This document shows positions 1-9,165 of a stretch of 64,000 bases of DNA, piece after piece (position 1 is the stretch's first letter; each line of letters begins with the position of its first letter). The notes under the pieces were generated by a model. That model worked only from the letters and a program-made list of their open reading frames with translations. It searched no databases and was not told the DNA's origin. A program made the position numbers and the translations under genes. The stretch lies in the NCBI RefSeq assembly GCF_027594545.1, contig NZ_CP115160.1, positions 2,241,001 to 2,305,000 on the forward strand, in the 5' to 3' direction. Source of the stretch: Algoriphagus sp. TR-M9 (GTDB lineage: Bacteria; Bacteroidota; Bacteroidia; Cytophagales; Cyclobacteriaceae).

Positions 1-654
1 CAACTCCAACCTGACCTTATCCCCTGCTTCAAAATCATAATTCAACTCAAGCCCTTCTTCAAAAAATGTCAACCCAAAGGTATCGTCGAACAGCAAGTAA
101 TCGTCCCTATCGTTTTTTAAGGTGTCGTTTTCTATAACCCGAATCCGATAGAAATTATCTTCGGTAAAAGGAATTTTCCCATACACTTTTATATAGTATC
201 CTTCGTCCCGAAAAATCCGGTCTTCCTGGTATTCATAGGTCACGCTATCCACTGTAGGCGGCTCCAAAAGTCTGCCACTTGATTCAAAACGCAATCCCTC
301 CCACAGTACATTCAGTTGATAGTTTTCACCTACCTGAGCCACTTCGTTGGGGTAAACCGGCACATAGCTTTCAGACTTGGGGCTATAGACAAAGCGGACC
401 CGCCTTTGCTTCCCCGGAACAGTGATGAAAACCTGAGCATCATTGATGACTTGAGTGCCCGTGGTATCATAGTAATTTTTAGCTAAGCTAATTTTGACCT
501 CATTGTAATAAGACTCATTAGTCCAGGTAGCCTCTATGACAGGAATTTCCCCATCTATAGTAGCCAAAGGCAAGTTCACCTCCTCCTGACAGGAGAATAA
601 AGTGATGCAGAAAATAACAATCCAAAATCTATTCATCTTAATCAGCTTATTCAT
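1..654 (-). CDS. DUF4249-like outer-membrane lipoprotein, partial (3' end outside window)
   Basis: The reading frame is open from the ATG at 654 to the window edge (218 codons), so the C-terminus is missing. The N-terminus is a lipoprotein signal: a short basic start, a hydrophobic stretch and a lipobox LFSC with the acceptor Cys at residue 22. An in-frame ATG at 636 is an alternative start that keeps the lipobox. The mature part has the beta-rich look of the DUF4249 family (VFITVPG, YQLNV, TVDSVTYEY). DUF4249 proteins commonly sit beside TonB-dependent receptors in Bacteroidota, and one lies 194 nt upstream here on the same strand. The likely role is a surface or periplasm-facing partner of that receptor; the ligand is unknown. 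Family assignment is by recognition of sequence style plus context. Confidence 0.72.
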   Translation of the reverse strand, partial: MNKLIKMNRFWIVIFCITLFSCQEEVNLPLATIDGEIPVIEATWTNESYYNEVKISLAKNYYDTTGTQVINDAQVFITVPGKQRRVRFVYSPKSESYVPVYPNEVAQVGENYQLNVLWEGLRFESSGRLLEPPTVDSVTYEYQEDRIFRDEGYYIKVYGKIPFTEDNFYRIRVIENDTLKNDRDDYLLFDDTFGLTFFEEGLELNYDFEAGDKVRLEL

Positions 655-847
655 AGAAAGTTGAGAATTCCCTTGGCTTCAGGTCATTTCTTAGCTGCAT
701 GGCTGTCATTACCCCTAATATCATGGGTTTAAATTTTGTTTATAAACGGTCGGATAGCCGGCTCCTTTCTCCTCGGTGGATCGGGTGAATCCGGCTTGAT
801 TGATATTCATCCCAGTGTGTGTCGTATGCAGCATGCTCGGTTTCATC

Positions 848-3247
848 TCAAAATTCGAAATTATACGTGATGGAAGGCAGGTAAGTAAAGAGATAGGTCA
901 TCACTATCCCTTGTCTTGTAGAGGTGATAGGCCCATCTTCACTACTGCTGTACTGGAAGTCATCGTTATAAATTTCCCTGAATTCATAGGCAAAGGGATT
1001 TTTCCTGCCATACAGATTATATATGCTAAAGTTCCAGCTTCCACGCCATTTTCTACCTTTATCTGCATTCTTCCAGGTTACTGACAAATCCATACGATGA
1101 TAATCCGGGAATCTATCCATATTTCTAAATTCCGGATATAATGGCACAGATTGATAATCCAACTCATAAACCCCAACAGGAAATGAGACGGCTTGCCCAG
1201 TGGTATAAATGAAAGTTAACCCAGCCGACCAGGATGGAGAAAACTCATGGTTCAGCACCAGCGTGACATCGTGGGGTCGGTCAAATCTGGGATTATAACG
1301 TTGATTTTGGGAGATCCCATCAATCTGCCTCCATGCTCTCGAATAGGTATAGGCCAGCCAACCTGTGGTTTTACCGATATTTTTGCGAAGCAGAAACTCA
1401 GCTCCATACGAAGAGCCTACACCGGTGAGCAACTCCGTCTCTACTTGATCTGTAAAAAGCACCTGAGCACCATTCCTTAGATCGATTACATTATCTAAAG
1501 ATTTATAGTACCCTTCCACTGAGAGTTCCCAGCGGTTATTGTCAAAATTATGAAATAAGCCCAGGGAATACTGGTCTGATTTTACTGGAGAGACATATCT
1601 TCCGGATAGAATCCATCGGTCTATCGGCAATCCCGCTGAGCTATTGGAAGCAATCTGCACATATTGATAGTTTCTATTGTAGGCGGCTTTGACTGAAAAC
1701 TCCTCATTGATCAAGTAGCGGAGCGCGATCCTGGGCTCCAAACCTTGATAAAATTTCATGTTTTGAAATCTTTCATACTTCAAGGTATCTGTCACCGGCA
1801 CATCCGGCCCCACCTCGCCATCTGCATATTCATAATCCACTCCTTCGCCTATTAGGTTGAAAAAACTCCAGCGAAGTCCACCCTCTGCACTCAAGCGCGG
1901 GCTGATGGTGTATGTGCCTCCGGCAAACAAACTATTGAGAAAGCCATTTTTAGCATTGGTGTTCACTGGTTCAATATTGCTTTGGGCCGCTGGGTTTATT
2001 TCTATAGGTGAAAAATGATAAAGCTGACTGTGAACTCCCCAGTAGGTTTGTAATTCCTCACTGTTCAGCAAAGTCCATTCTGCTTTTACACCCGTTTCCG
2101 AAAGTCTGTTTGTCCACTCAAAACCATTTTCCGGATCTTCAAATTCCACATTGTATTTATACCTGGAGTGATAGCCCTGCATGTCAAAAAACAGATTTTC
2201 GGAAATATTTCTATTCCACTGGGCAGAAGAAACCCAATTGGTCCAACCTAACCCAAACTCGTCATCAAGTCCCAGGAAATCTCTGCCCTGATAACTGGAA
2301 AAAGTCAGTTTATCTCTATCCCCAAGTCTGAAGGTGAATTTTCCGCTGAGGTCATGGAAATTCAGCTTGTTGTTGTTCAAATCATCATCATTTGAAAGTT
2401 TCAGAAATACATCTGCATAAGTTCTTCTTCCAGAAACCACGAAAGTAGATTGATCTGAAAATAAGGGCCCGTCTAGGGTTATTCTGGAAGAAATACTCCC
2501 TATTCCACCTTCTCCATGAATCTGTTCGGTATTGCCTTCCCGCAAAGTCACATCAATGAGTGACGATATCCTTCCACCATAGGAGGCCGGCATATTGCCT
2601 TTGTAAAGCTCCACTTGGTCTAAGGCATCAGGATTAAAAACAGAGAAAAAACCGAAGAAATGAGATGGATTATAAATAGGCGCCCCATCGAGCTGCACCA
2701 AATTCTGATCTGCAGACCCTCCCCGCACAAATAATCCTGTGGTTCCTTCCCCCGCTGTTTGCACTCCTGGTAGCAGCTGCAAACTTCTCAATAGGTCTAC
2801 CTCCCCAAATAATGCCGGAATATTCTTGATCGTAGCTATGGGAATGGTGGCTTTGCCAGTTTCCAAATTCCTCACCTGCTCATCTGGCCTACGCTCCTGA
2901 ATGATGATTTCATCCAGAGACATTTCTTCCGCTTTTAAATAAAATCGCTGGAGTTTCTGAACGTCCTTGGCACCCAATTCCCGAATGGAAGTCTCAAAAC
3001 CAATGAATGAAACCACTAGTCTAGCCGGCAGATTCTGAACCTTGATTTCAAAGTTACCTTCCAGATCTGCGACCACCCCTGAGCTGATATCGCCCTCCCA
3101 ATAAACATTGGCTCCGGGAAGCGCCTCTGAATTGCTTACATCTATTACCTGACCTTTAAGGGTAGGCACTTGTGCTAAAAGTAGTTGGGAATTACTGAAG
3201 AAAACCAGTAGGAAAATGAAAAGCCCTACTTTGCCGATTGGCCACAT
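848..3247 (-). CDS. TonB-dependent receptor with carboxypeptidase-like regulatory domain
   Basis: This is a 799-residue outer-membrane active transporter. Residues 1-26 are a signal peptide ending LLLAQ. Residues about 28-110 form a carboxypeptidase-D regulatory-like (CarboxypepD_reg) beta sandwich (KGQVIDVSNSEALPGANV). Residues about 118-230 are the plug, with the typical LLRSLQLLPGVQ, GLFVRGGSADQNLVQLDG and YGGRISSLIDV segments. The rest is a beta-barrel ending in Phe, as expected for outer-membrane insertion. The length and the downstream DUF4249 lipoprotein match a common Bacteroidota pair distinct from SusC/SusD, which are longer and partnered by SusD. The substrate (metal chelate, peptide or other) cannot be read from the sequence. 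The gene is divergent from the VWA gene at 3392. Confidence 0.92.
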   Translation of the reverse strand: MWPIGKVGLFIFLLVFFSNSQLLLAQVPTLKGQVIDVSNSEALPGANVYWEGDISSGVVADLEGNFEIKVQNLPARLVVSFIGFETSIRELGAKDVQKLQRFYLKAEEMSLDEIIIQERRPDEQVRNLETGKATIPIATIKNIPALFGEVDLLRSLQLLPGVQTAGEGTTGLFVRGGSADQNLVQLDGAPIYNPSHFFGFFSVFNPDALDQVELYKGNMPASYGGRISSLIDVTLREGNTEQIHGEGGIGSISSRITLDGPLFSDQSTFVVSGRRTYADVFLKLSNDDDLNNNKLNFHDLSGKFTFRLGDRDKLTFSSYQGRDFLGLDDEFGLGWTNWVSSAQWNRNISENLFFDMQGYHSRYKYNVEFEDPENGFEWTNRLSETGVKAEWTLLNSEELQTYWGVHSQLYHFSPIEINPAAQSNIEPVNTNAKNGFLNSLFAGGTYTISPRLSAEGGLRWSFFNLIGEGVDYEYADGEVGPDVPVTDTLKYERFQNMKFYQGLEPRIALRYLINEEFSVKAAYNRNYQYVQIASNSSAGLPIDRWILSGRYVSPVKSDQYSLGLFHNFDNNRWELSVEGYYKSLDNVIDLRNGAQVLFTDQVETELLTGVGSSYGAEFLLRKNIGKTTGWLAYTYSRAWRQIDGISQNQRYNPRFDRPHDVTLVLNHEFSPSWSAGLTFIYTTGQAVSFPVGVYELDYQSVPLYPEFRNMDRFPDYHRMDLSVTWKNADKGRKWRGSWNFSIYNLYGRKNPFAYEFREIYNDDFQYSSSEDGPITSTRQGIVMTYLFTYLPSITYNFEF

Positions 3248-3391
3248 TCGCTAAATATTTGAATTGAATCTCCAAAGCTAGACGATTTCAAAAAATTAAT
3301 GTTTGTTAATTATTAAAAAACATTGAAGATATAGATCAACACTTATACGAATAGGGCTTTCAAAGTAAGCTTTATTTTATAATTTCAGGCC

Positions 3392-4357
3392 ATGATTTGG
3401 GCATATCCGGACGTAAAACTCACACTCCTGCTGGCCGGCATTTTCGGTCTTCTGTATTTTATTTACCTGTTCAGGTATTGGAAAATCAATCGTAAGCTGG
3501 ACGTACAGAAGCGAAGGCTTTTCACTAAAATAGTGATCAGGACTACTTATTTCGCACTATTTCTAGTGGCCTTTGCTGGGCCTTCAATAGGCACATCCCT
3601 GAAGGAAATCAAGGAGGAGGGAAAAGACATTTTTATCGCCGTGGATCTATCGCAGTCTATGAATGCCACCGACATAGGCCCGTCCAGACTCCAGCGAATC
3701 AAGTTTGAATTGAAAAACCTGACAAAGAGTTTTCCATCCGACCGGATCGGTTTGATTATTTTCAGTTCGGAAGCCTTTATGCAATGCCCCCTGACATTTG
3801 ATCAAAGTGTCCTACAACTTTACATCGATGGGCTGAACACCGGTTTGGTGCCCAATTATGGTACCGACCTCAACGGTCCGCTCCGCATGGCTTTGGAAAG
3901 ATTTCAAAATGATGAAGGACAGGAAATCAAGTCTAAATCCATTATTTTGATCTCCGATGGAGAGAATTTCGGAGATGACCTGGAAGATATTGCCGCTCAA
4001 TTGAGCGAACTCGGAGTGAAAGTGTTTAGTCTTGGCATAGGAACTGAAGGCGGCAGCAGCATTCCTAGAGGAAATGGACTGGTGATAGACCCGCAGACCG
4101 GACAGCCTGCACAGACCGTATTGGACCCGGACCCACTGCGGCAAATCGCCGCTGAGACCAATGGCCAATATTTTGAGATTTCAGATCAAGTACAGGAGAT
4201 AGGCGACCTCATCGGAGCACTAGAACGAGTGGAAGGTGGAGTCACAGGATCCAGAGTTGTAGAAGCTTCTGCTAATAAGTACTTTTATTTCTTGCTGGCA
4301 GGGCTGGTCTTATCCTTGCTGGACATGATGTTACCAATTAAAACCATCAAATTATAA
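3392..4357 (+). CDS. VWA domain membrane protein, BatB-like
   Basis: This is a 321-residue inner-membrane protein with two N-terminal membrane segments (about 10-28 and 51-68), a von Willebrand factor A domain (about 78-285) and a C-terminal membrane segment (about 298-316). The metal-binding MIDAS motif is visible as D85-L-S87-Q-S89, with a later ISDGEN. This architecture is that of BatA/BatB of the Bacteroidota aerotolerance (Bat) cluster, thought to act in the envelope through protein-protein contacts. The next two genes start at 0 nt spacing and with an 11-nt overlap and look like BatC-type TPR partners. MoxR, DUF58 and BatD genes that usually complete a Bat cluster are not here. Confidence 0.88.
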   Translation: MIWAYPDVKLTLLLAGIFGLLYFIYLFRYWKINRKLDVQKRRLFTKIVIRTTYFALFLVAFAGPSIGTSLKEIKEEGKDIFIAVDLSQSMNATDIGPSRLQRIKFELKNLTKSFPSDRIGLIIFSSEAFMQCPLTFDQSVLQLYIDGLNTGLVPNYGTDLNGPLRMALERFQNDEGQEIKSKSIILISDGENFGDDLEDIAAQLSELGVKVFSLGIGTEGGSSIPRGNGLVIDPQTGQPAQTVLDPDPLRQIAAETNGQYFEISDQVQEIGDLIGALERVEGGVTGSRVVEASANKYFYFLLAGLVLSLLDMMLPIKTIKL

Positions 4358-5002
4358 ATGAGCTGGACTAAATTTACATTGGCGATTTTTCTTTTGATCC
4401 CTGCCTCATGGACCAGGGTATCGAGACTAAACGACGCAATAGATCTAGCAAGTGAAAGTTACAGTAAAGCGGAGTATGAGCAATCCATCACCAATCACCA
4501 AGCGCTCATCGATCAATTCCAGTATTCCTCCTCAGCTTTGGATTATAACCTGGGTCTGAGCAATCAATATGCAGAAAAACCAGACGAGGCTAGTGCTTAT
4601 TACGATCAGGTCACCACATCTCCGGACAAAACCCTGGCCTCTTTTGCATTTAATCAAAGTGGGGTAATATTGGGAAATAAGGAGGAATACGAAGCCGCAC
4701 TGAGCAAATTCAAATCCGCTCTCATCAAAGATCCCAATAACGAAGTAGCCAGATACAATTATGAAATGCTGGCTAGATGGTTGCAAAGAGATGAGGAACG
4801 CAAAAATCAAGATGAGGACAAACCGGAGCCATCTGACTTTGCGAAGCGCAAAAAAGCAGAAGCAGACCGAATGGTGGAACAATTCCGCTTCCGGGATGCG
4901 TTTAACCTAATGAATGAAGCTTTGCAGCAAGATGAGACCGTTGCTGCATACCAACAGTTTATGACCAGTCTTCAAGAAATCACCGAAATCGATGAAAAAT
5001 AA
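4358..5002 (+). CDS. TPR protein, BatC-like
   Basis: This is a 214-residue protein whose ATG directly follows the stop of the VWA gene (TAAATG), so translation is probably coupled. The N-terminus has a hydrophobic segment (residues about 5-18) that could be a signal or anchor. Residues about 27-135 show tetratricopeptide spacing (ASESYSKAEYEQSI, ALSKFKSALIKDPNNEVARYN). A charged linker rich in Glu, Lys and Asp follows, then another helical repeat pair. TPR proteins in Bat clusters are presumed scaffolds for VWA partners. Assignment as BatC-like rests on position and TPR content, not on a diagnostic motif. Confidence 0.72.
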   Translation: MSWTKFTLAIFLLIPASWTRVSRLNDAIDLASESYSKAEYEQSITNHQALIDQFQYSSSALDYNLGLSNQYAEKPDEASAYYDQVTTSPDKTLASFAFNQSGVILGNKEEYEAALSKFKSALIKDPNNEVARYNYEMLARWLQRDEERKNQDEDKPEPSDFAKRKKAEADRMVEQFRFRDAFNLMNEALQQDETVAAYQQFMTSLQEITEIDEK

Positions 5003-5618
5003 ATTTCTAGCATTACTGGGTTTTGTATGTGCACTTTGCTTGAATGAAACTATAGCCCAGACTTCAGGCGAGTACTTTAATCGAGCCGCCCGATCCTATG
5101 TCAAAACTGAAAAAGAACAGGCTTTGGCCACGGTAAATGATGGGCTTTCTAAATATCCTTCCGATGCCAAACTTCAGGCTTTGAAAGAAAAACTGGAACA
5201 AGAGCAGGAACAGGAAAAACAGGAGCAAGAGCAGAAGCAAAATCAAGAGCAGCAAAACCAAGAACAGAAGGAGCAACAAGAAGACCAGCAAAGTCAGGGC
5301 GAAGAAGGAGAACAGCAGGAATCTAAGGAAGACGGCGACAAAACCAATGAGGATAAAGCCGAGGAATCCCAGGAAGGTGACCCTTCGGAGCAAAACGAAG
5401 ATAAACCTGGCGAAAATGCCAACGACCAAATGGATGCCGATCTAGCTGATAGACAAAAGGCAATGGAGGAGTTCAAAGAAAAACTGAAAGCCATGAATCT
5501 CACTCCGGAGCAGGCCGCCCAGATACTCGAAAGCATGAATGCCGCCGAACTTCGCTATATCCAGCAAAACAAGAAAAAGCCAACAGAACGTCCCAAACGA
5601 GGGCTTCCTGATTGGTAA
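4992..5618 (+). CDS. exported TPR / Glu-Gln-rich protein, second BatC-like
   Basis: This is a 208-residue protein overlapping the previous gene by 11 nt. It has a signal peptide (about 1-22, ending ETIAQ), a short TPR-like part (residues 25-62), then a long low-complexity Glu/Gln tract (about 65-145) with almost no hydrophobic residues, and a helical C-terminus with a run of Met, Ala and Glu (about 150-195). The tract resembles the acidic, Gln-rich tails seen on many Bat-cluster TPR proteins. It is probably periplasmic and works with the VWA protein two genes upstream. The repetitive CAA/GAA codons also create a long antisense open frame that I treat as an artefact. Confidence 0.7.
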   Translation: MKNKFLALLGFVCALCLNETIAQTSGEYFNRAARSYVKTEKEQALATVNDGLSKYPSDAKLQALKEKLEQEQEQEKQEQEQKQNQEQQNQEQKEQQEDQQSQGEEGEQQESKEDGDKTNEDKAEESQEGDPSEQNEDKPGENANDQMDADLADRQKAMEEFKEKLKAMNLTPEQAAQILESMNAAELRYIQQNKKKPTERPKRGLPDW

Positions 5619-5830
5619 AATCTAGAAGCTAGACTTAAGATTGTAGACTTTAGAATCTGCAAAATTTGATATCTAGTGGTCATTAAAATTCTTTGTCACT
5701 TTGTGATTTACAAGATTTTAAATTCATTACTCTAATTCCAAGACTCTTGATTCTAACTTCTTGGTTCTTGGTTCTAAAATCCAATGTCTAGCGTCTTAAA
5801 TCTAGCATCTTAATTTAAACCCAAATATCC
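5619..5830. repeat. degenerate AT-rich tandem-like repeat tract between genes
   Basis: This 212-nt gap is filled with near-copies of short words: TCTAGAAGCTAGAC near 5621, CTTCTTGGTTCTTGGTTCT near 5757, and TCTAGCGTCTTAAATCTAGC near 5786. Words of the type TCTTGATTCT, GGTTCT and TCTAGCATCT recur at irregular spacing, as in a decayed minisatellite. I see no ORF and no convincing terminator in it. Confidence 0.5.
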
Positions 5831-7012
5831 ATGATTAAAGAAGTATATATAGTTTCCGCCGTGAGGACTCCTCTGGGGAGTTTTGGAGGAAAACTGGCCG
5901 GATTGACAGCTGTAGAACTAGGCAGCACAGCCATAAAAGGAGCGCTGGAAAAAAGCGGAGTGAAAGCCGAAGCGGTTCAAGAAGTTTTTATGGGGAATGT
6001 GATTTCTGCCAATCTCGGTCAGGCTCCCGCCAGGCAAGCTGCAATTGGCGCAGGTATAGGCTATCAGGTTCCTTGCACCACAGTCAACAAAGTTTGCGCT
6101 TCAGGCATGAAAGCTGTAATGTTTGGTGCACAATCCATCATGCTGGGCGTCAATGATGTAGTCGTAGCAGGAGGCATGGAAAGCATGTCCAATGTCCCTT
6201 TTTATGTTCCTAAGGCAAGATTTGGCTATAAATATGGAAACGCGGAATTCGTAGATGGATTAGTGAAAGATGGGCTTTTCGAAGTCTATTACAAATTCCC
6301 CATGGGAAATTGCGCGGATAATACGGCCAAGGAGATGAAGATTTCCCGCGAAGATCAAGACGCTTATGCAATCCAATCCTACCAAAGATCGGCGGATTCC
6401 TGGGCTAAGGGCTATTTCAAAGACGAGGTAGTACCCGTGGAGATGAAAGGCCGAAAAGGTGAAACTATTCTCATCGATGAAGACGAGGAATATAAGAATG
6501 TCATGTTTGACAAAATCCCTTCGCTAAGACCGGTTTTCGGCAAAGAAGGCACAGTCACCGCTGCCAATGCATCCACCATGAATGACGGTGCATCTGCCTT
6601 GGTATTGGTAAGTAAAGAAAAAGCAGAAGAGCTGGGTCTAAAGCCTTTGGCCAAGATCAGAGGATTTGCAGACGCGGCCACCGATCCACTTTGGTTTACC
6701 ACTGCTCCTGCCCTGGCCATACCAAAGGCGATCCAACATGCAGGCTTGAAATCTGAAGACGTGGATTTCTATGAAATCAACGAAGCTTTTTCAGCAGTTG
6801 CCCTGGCTAACCAAAGAGAATTAAACCTGGACAATGACAAAGTAAATGTCTTTGGAGGAGCAGTATCACTAGGCCATCCACTCGGAGCATCAGGGGCAAG
6901 AATCATCAGCACATTGAACTCTGTGCTCCATCAGAAAAGCGGCAAAATAGGAGTTGCCGGGATTTGCAATGGAGGAGGCGGAGCATCGGCGATAGTACTG
7001 GAAAAAATGTAA
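5831..7012 (+). CDS. acetyl-CoA C-acyltransferase (thiolase)
   Basis: This is a 393-residue cytosolic thiolase, the normal length for the acetoacetyl-CoA thiolase/3-ketoacyl-CoA thiolase family. The three catalytic elements are intact: nucleophile Cys89 in NKVCASGMKA, His349 in SLGHPLGASGAR, and Cys379 in the C-terminal GICNGGGGAS motif. The N-terminal SAVRTPLGSFGG segment is also typical. It catalyses condensation of two acetyl-CoA or the reverse thiolytic cleavage. No fatty-acid oxidation partner is adjacent, so direction and chain length are not settled by context. A strong intrinsic terminator follows at 7030. Confidence 0.94.
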   Translation: MIKEVYIVSAVRTPLGSFGGKLAGLTAVELGSTAIKGALEKSGVKAEAVQEVFMGNVISANLGQAPARQAAIGAGIGYQVPCTTVNKVCASGMKAVMFGAQSIMLGVNDVVVAGGMESMSNVPFYVPKARFGYKYGNAEFVDGLVKDGLFEVYYKFPMGNCADNTAKEMKISREDQDAYAIQSYQRSADSWAKGYFKDEVVPVEMKGRKGETILIDEDEEYKNVMFDKIPSLRPVFGKEGTVTAANASTMNDGASALVLVSKEKAEELGLKPLAKIRGFADAATDPLWFTTAPALAIPKAIQHAGLKSEDVDFYEINEAFSAVALANQRELNLDNDKVNVFGGAVSLGHPLGASGARIISTLNSVLHQKSGKIGVAGICNGGGGASAIVLEKM

Positions 7013-7029
7013 TTGAAATTAATAAGCTA

Positions 7030-7062
7030 CCGTAAAGCATCGTGCTTTGCGGTTTCTTTTTT
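7030..7062 (+). terminator. intrinsic terminator after thiolase gene
   Basis: A 10-bp stem, CCGTAAAGCA (7030-7039) with TGCTTTGCGG (7043-7052, one G-T pair), has a 3-nt loop and is followed by a T-rich run to 7062. It separates the thiolase gene from the next gene and argues against a GTG start at 7042 inside it. Confidence 0.85.
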
Positions 7063-7065
7063 CCC

Positions 7066-8145
7066 ATGAAAAAATTCCTTCTTCTTATTTGTGGATTGAC
7101 AGCCAATTATGCGATGGCACAAGACACCATCAGGACCTATTACGATCTGGAGGAAACCATGCTGAAGGAAGTTTATGTAATGGTAAATGGCCAGGCAAAT
7201 GGTCCGATCAAGCGCTTCGATGAAGTAGGAAATCTGGTACAGATAGGACACTTGAAAGACGATCAAAAGCACGGCGATTTTTATGAATTAGCTCCAAACA
7301 CAGGAGATACCTTAAGAATTACTCCATTTCTAAATAATAAGCGCTCCGGACTTGGAGTAAGCTTTTATTCCAGTGGGAAAATCCGGCAGGAATTAACCTA
7401 TGAGGATAATTTAATCCAAGGCTTGGTGAGTACCTATTATGAAAATGGCCAGATCGAAGACCGAACTACTTTTAAGAACAATAAGCCTGATGGACTGAGT
7501 GAGAAATTCTATGAAACTGGCGACCCCGCTTCAAAAATCTATTACAGTGAAGGTACATTAGATGGCCCCTATCAGGAGTTTTATCCCAATGGCAATCCAG
7601 AAGTCATCAGCAATTATGTAAATGGGCAATTGGAAGGAAGAGAGACAGTCTATTTTGAAAACGGGGAAATCGAGGGAGTCAGAGAATTTAGAAATGGGGA
7701 ACTGCACGGGGTTTATACCCTGAATTACCCGAGTGGCAAACCACATAGAAGAGGTGAATTCAAGAAAGGACTTGCCGAAGGCGAGCTCTTAGTTTACTAT
7801 GAGTCTGGAGAAATCCGAGAAAAAGGACAGTATAAAAAAGGAGTTGCTGTAGCACCATATATGGAATATTACCAATCTGGTAAGTTAAAGTCCAAACAAA
7901 ATTTCACCCCGCAGGGATACCCTTCCAGCAAGATTGCCTATTTCGAAAACGGTCAGATTAATTACGAGATAAACTATAGCAAGGGGGAAATTGAAGGGGA
8001 AGTAAGGGTATATCGGGAAGATGGAAGCTTGGAAGAAGTCAGACGATATACCAATGGCGAACTTACTGGCAAGCAGGAATTTTATGATGAAGAAGGAAAT
8101 CTCATACGGACAGAATCTTTTGAAAAAAATTTTAAAAAGCAGTAA
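7066..8145 (+). CDS. exported MORN-variant repeat protein (YwqK-like)
   Basis: Starting at the ATG at 7066 gives 359 residues; an upstream in-frame GTG at 7042 lies in the terminator and is rejected. Residues 1-19 are a signal peptide (KFLLLICGLTANYAMAQ). The rest is an array of about ten MORN_2-type units of 20-24 residues with the pattern YYENGQIEDRTTFKNNKPDG, each giving a beta hairpin. Databases often label such proteins YwqK-family antitoxin, but there is no toxin gene beside it, and the signal peptide points to the periplasm or outer membrane. The function is unknown; a scaffold or surface-associated role is plausible. Confidence 0.8.
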   Translation: MKKFLLLICGLTANYAMAQDTIRTYYDLEETMLKEVYVMVNGQANGPIKRFDEVGNLVQIGHLKDDQKHGDFYELAPNTGDTLRITPFLNNKRSGLGVSFYSSGKIRQELTYEDNLIQGLVSTYYENGQIEDRTTFKNNKPDGLSEKFYETGDPASKIYYSEGTLDGPYQEFYPNGNPEVISNYVNGQLEGRETVYFENGEIEGVREFRNGELHGVYTLNYPSGKPHRRGEFKKGLAEGELLVYYESGEIREKGQYKKGVAVAPYMEYYQSGKLKSKQNFTPQGYPSSKIAYFENGQINYEINYSKGEIEGEVRVYREDGSLEEVRRYTNGELTGKQEFYDEEGNLIRTESFEKNFKKQ

Positions 8146-8183
8146 TAATTGAAATGTGAAGGCAAGAAAGGAAAACCTTTTTC

Positions 8184-8191
8184 TATTTTTG
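8184..8191 (+). promoter_or_regulatory. putative -7 element of purC
   Basis: TATTTTTG fits the Bacteroidota -7 consensus TAnnTTTG and lies 16 nt before the purC ATG. No TTTG is found at the expected -33 spacing, so this is a partial match. Confidence 0.4.
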
Positions 8192-8207
8192 CCAAAACGA
8201 AAAAAGG

Positions 8208-9146
8208 ATGAGTAACGCGATTAAAGAAACCCATTTTCAATTCCCGGGACAGCAGGGCTTTTATAAAGGCAAGGTCCGTGACGTGTATATTTTTGAAAAA
8301 GAGCTGGTAGTGGTAGCTTCAGACAGAATCTCGGCTTTTGATGTAGTGCTCCCAAGACCTATTCCATACAAAGGCCAGGTATTGAACCAGATCGCTGCGA
8401 AATTCCTGGAAGCTACCTCAGACATCGTCCCAAACTGGGTGACATCCACCCCAGACCCCAATGTGACCATAGGTACTAAATGCGAACCTTTCAAAGTGGA
8501 AATGGTCATCCGAGGCTATATGTCTGGGCATGCAGCTAGAGAGTACAAGGCAGGCAAACGCTCCATCTGCGGAGTACCCATGCCAGAAAATCTGCGTGAA
8601 AACGACCCTTTCCCGGAGCCAATCATCACTCCTACTACCAAGGCAGACCAAGGACACGATGAAGACATATCCCGTGAGGAGATTTTGAAGCAAGGTATAG
8701 TGTCTGAGCAAGACTACCTTCAACTCGAAAAATACACCCGAGCTCTCTACCAAAGAGGTCAGGAAATGGCTGAAAAAATGGGTCTGATCCTAGTAGACAC
8801 CAAATATGAATTTGGCAAGGTGGGAGATCAGATTTTACTCATCGATGAAATCCATACTCCCGATTCTTCACGCTATTTCTATGCAGATGGCTATGAGGAA
8901 AATCAGCTCAAAGGACTTCCGCAAAAACAACTTTCCAAAGAATTTGTTAGACAATGGCTGATATCGAATGGATTTCAAGGTAAGGATGGACAATCTGTGC
9001 CTGAAATGACTGACGAAATTGTAGAAAGCATCTCAGATCGCTATATTGAGCTATTCGAAAAGATAACAGGAGAAAAATTCCAAAAAGCTAATACCACTGA
9101 AATTGAAACTAGAATTGAACAGGCTATCCTCGCTCAACTAGACTAA
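8208..9146 (+). CDS. purC: phosphoribosylaminoimidazole-succinocarboxamide synthase
   Basis: This is a 312-residue SAICAR synthase, which ligates aspartate to CAIR with ATP in de novo purine synthesis. It starts with the typical GKVRDVYIF nucleotide-binding hairpin and continues with [23 protein letters not shown] and VDTKYEFGK, all hallmark PurC segments. It is longer than the roughly 237-residue E. coli enzyme and resembles the long ADE1-like form usual in Bacteroidota. No other pur genes are adjacent, so it is probably transcribed alone. Nothing appears truncated. Confidence 0.95.
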   Translation: MSNAIKETHFQFPGQQGFYKGKVRDVYIFEKELVVVASDRISAFDVVLPRPIPYKGQVLNQIAAKFLEATSDIVPNWVTSTPDPNVTIGTKCEPFKVEMVIRGYMSGHAAREYKAGKRSICGVPMPENLRENDPFPEPIITPTTKADQGHDEDISREEILKQGIVSEQDYLQLEKYTRALYQRGQEMAEKMGLILVDTKYEFGKVGDQILLIDEIHTPDSSRYFYADGYEENQLKGLPQKQLSKEFVRQWLISNGFQGKDGQSVPEMTDEIVESISDRYIELFEKITGEKFQKANTTEIETRIEQAILAQLD

Positions 9147-9165
9147 TATAAGATCATTTTAAAAC

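Noticed and set aside
5064..5429. 121-codon antisense frame, Leu/Phe-rich
   Set aside because: It mirrors the Glu/Gln-rich codons of the sense gene; antisense of GAA/CAA repeats gives TTC/TTG codons by necessity.
7066..8145. toxin-antitoxin system
   Set aside because: The MORN-repeat protein has a signal peptide and no partner gene; neighbours are a thiolase gene and purC.
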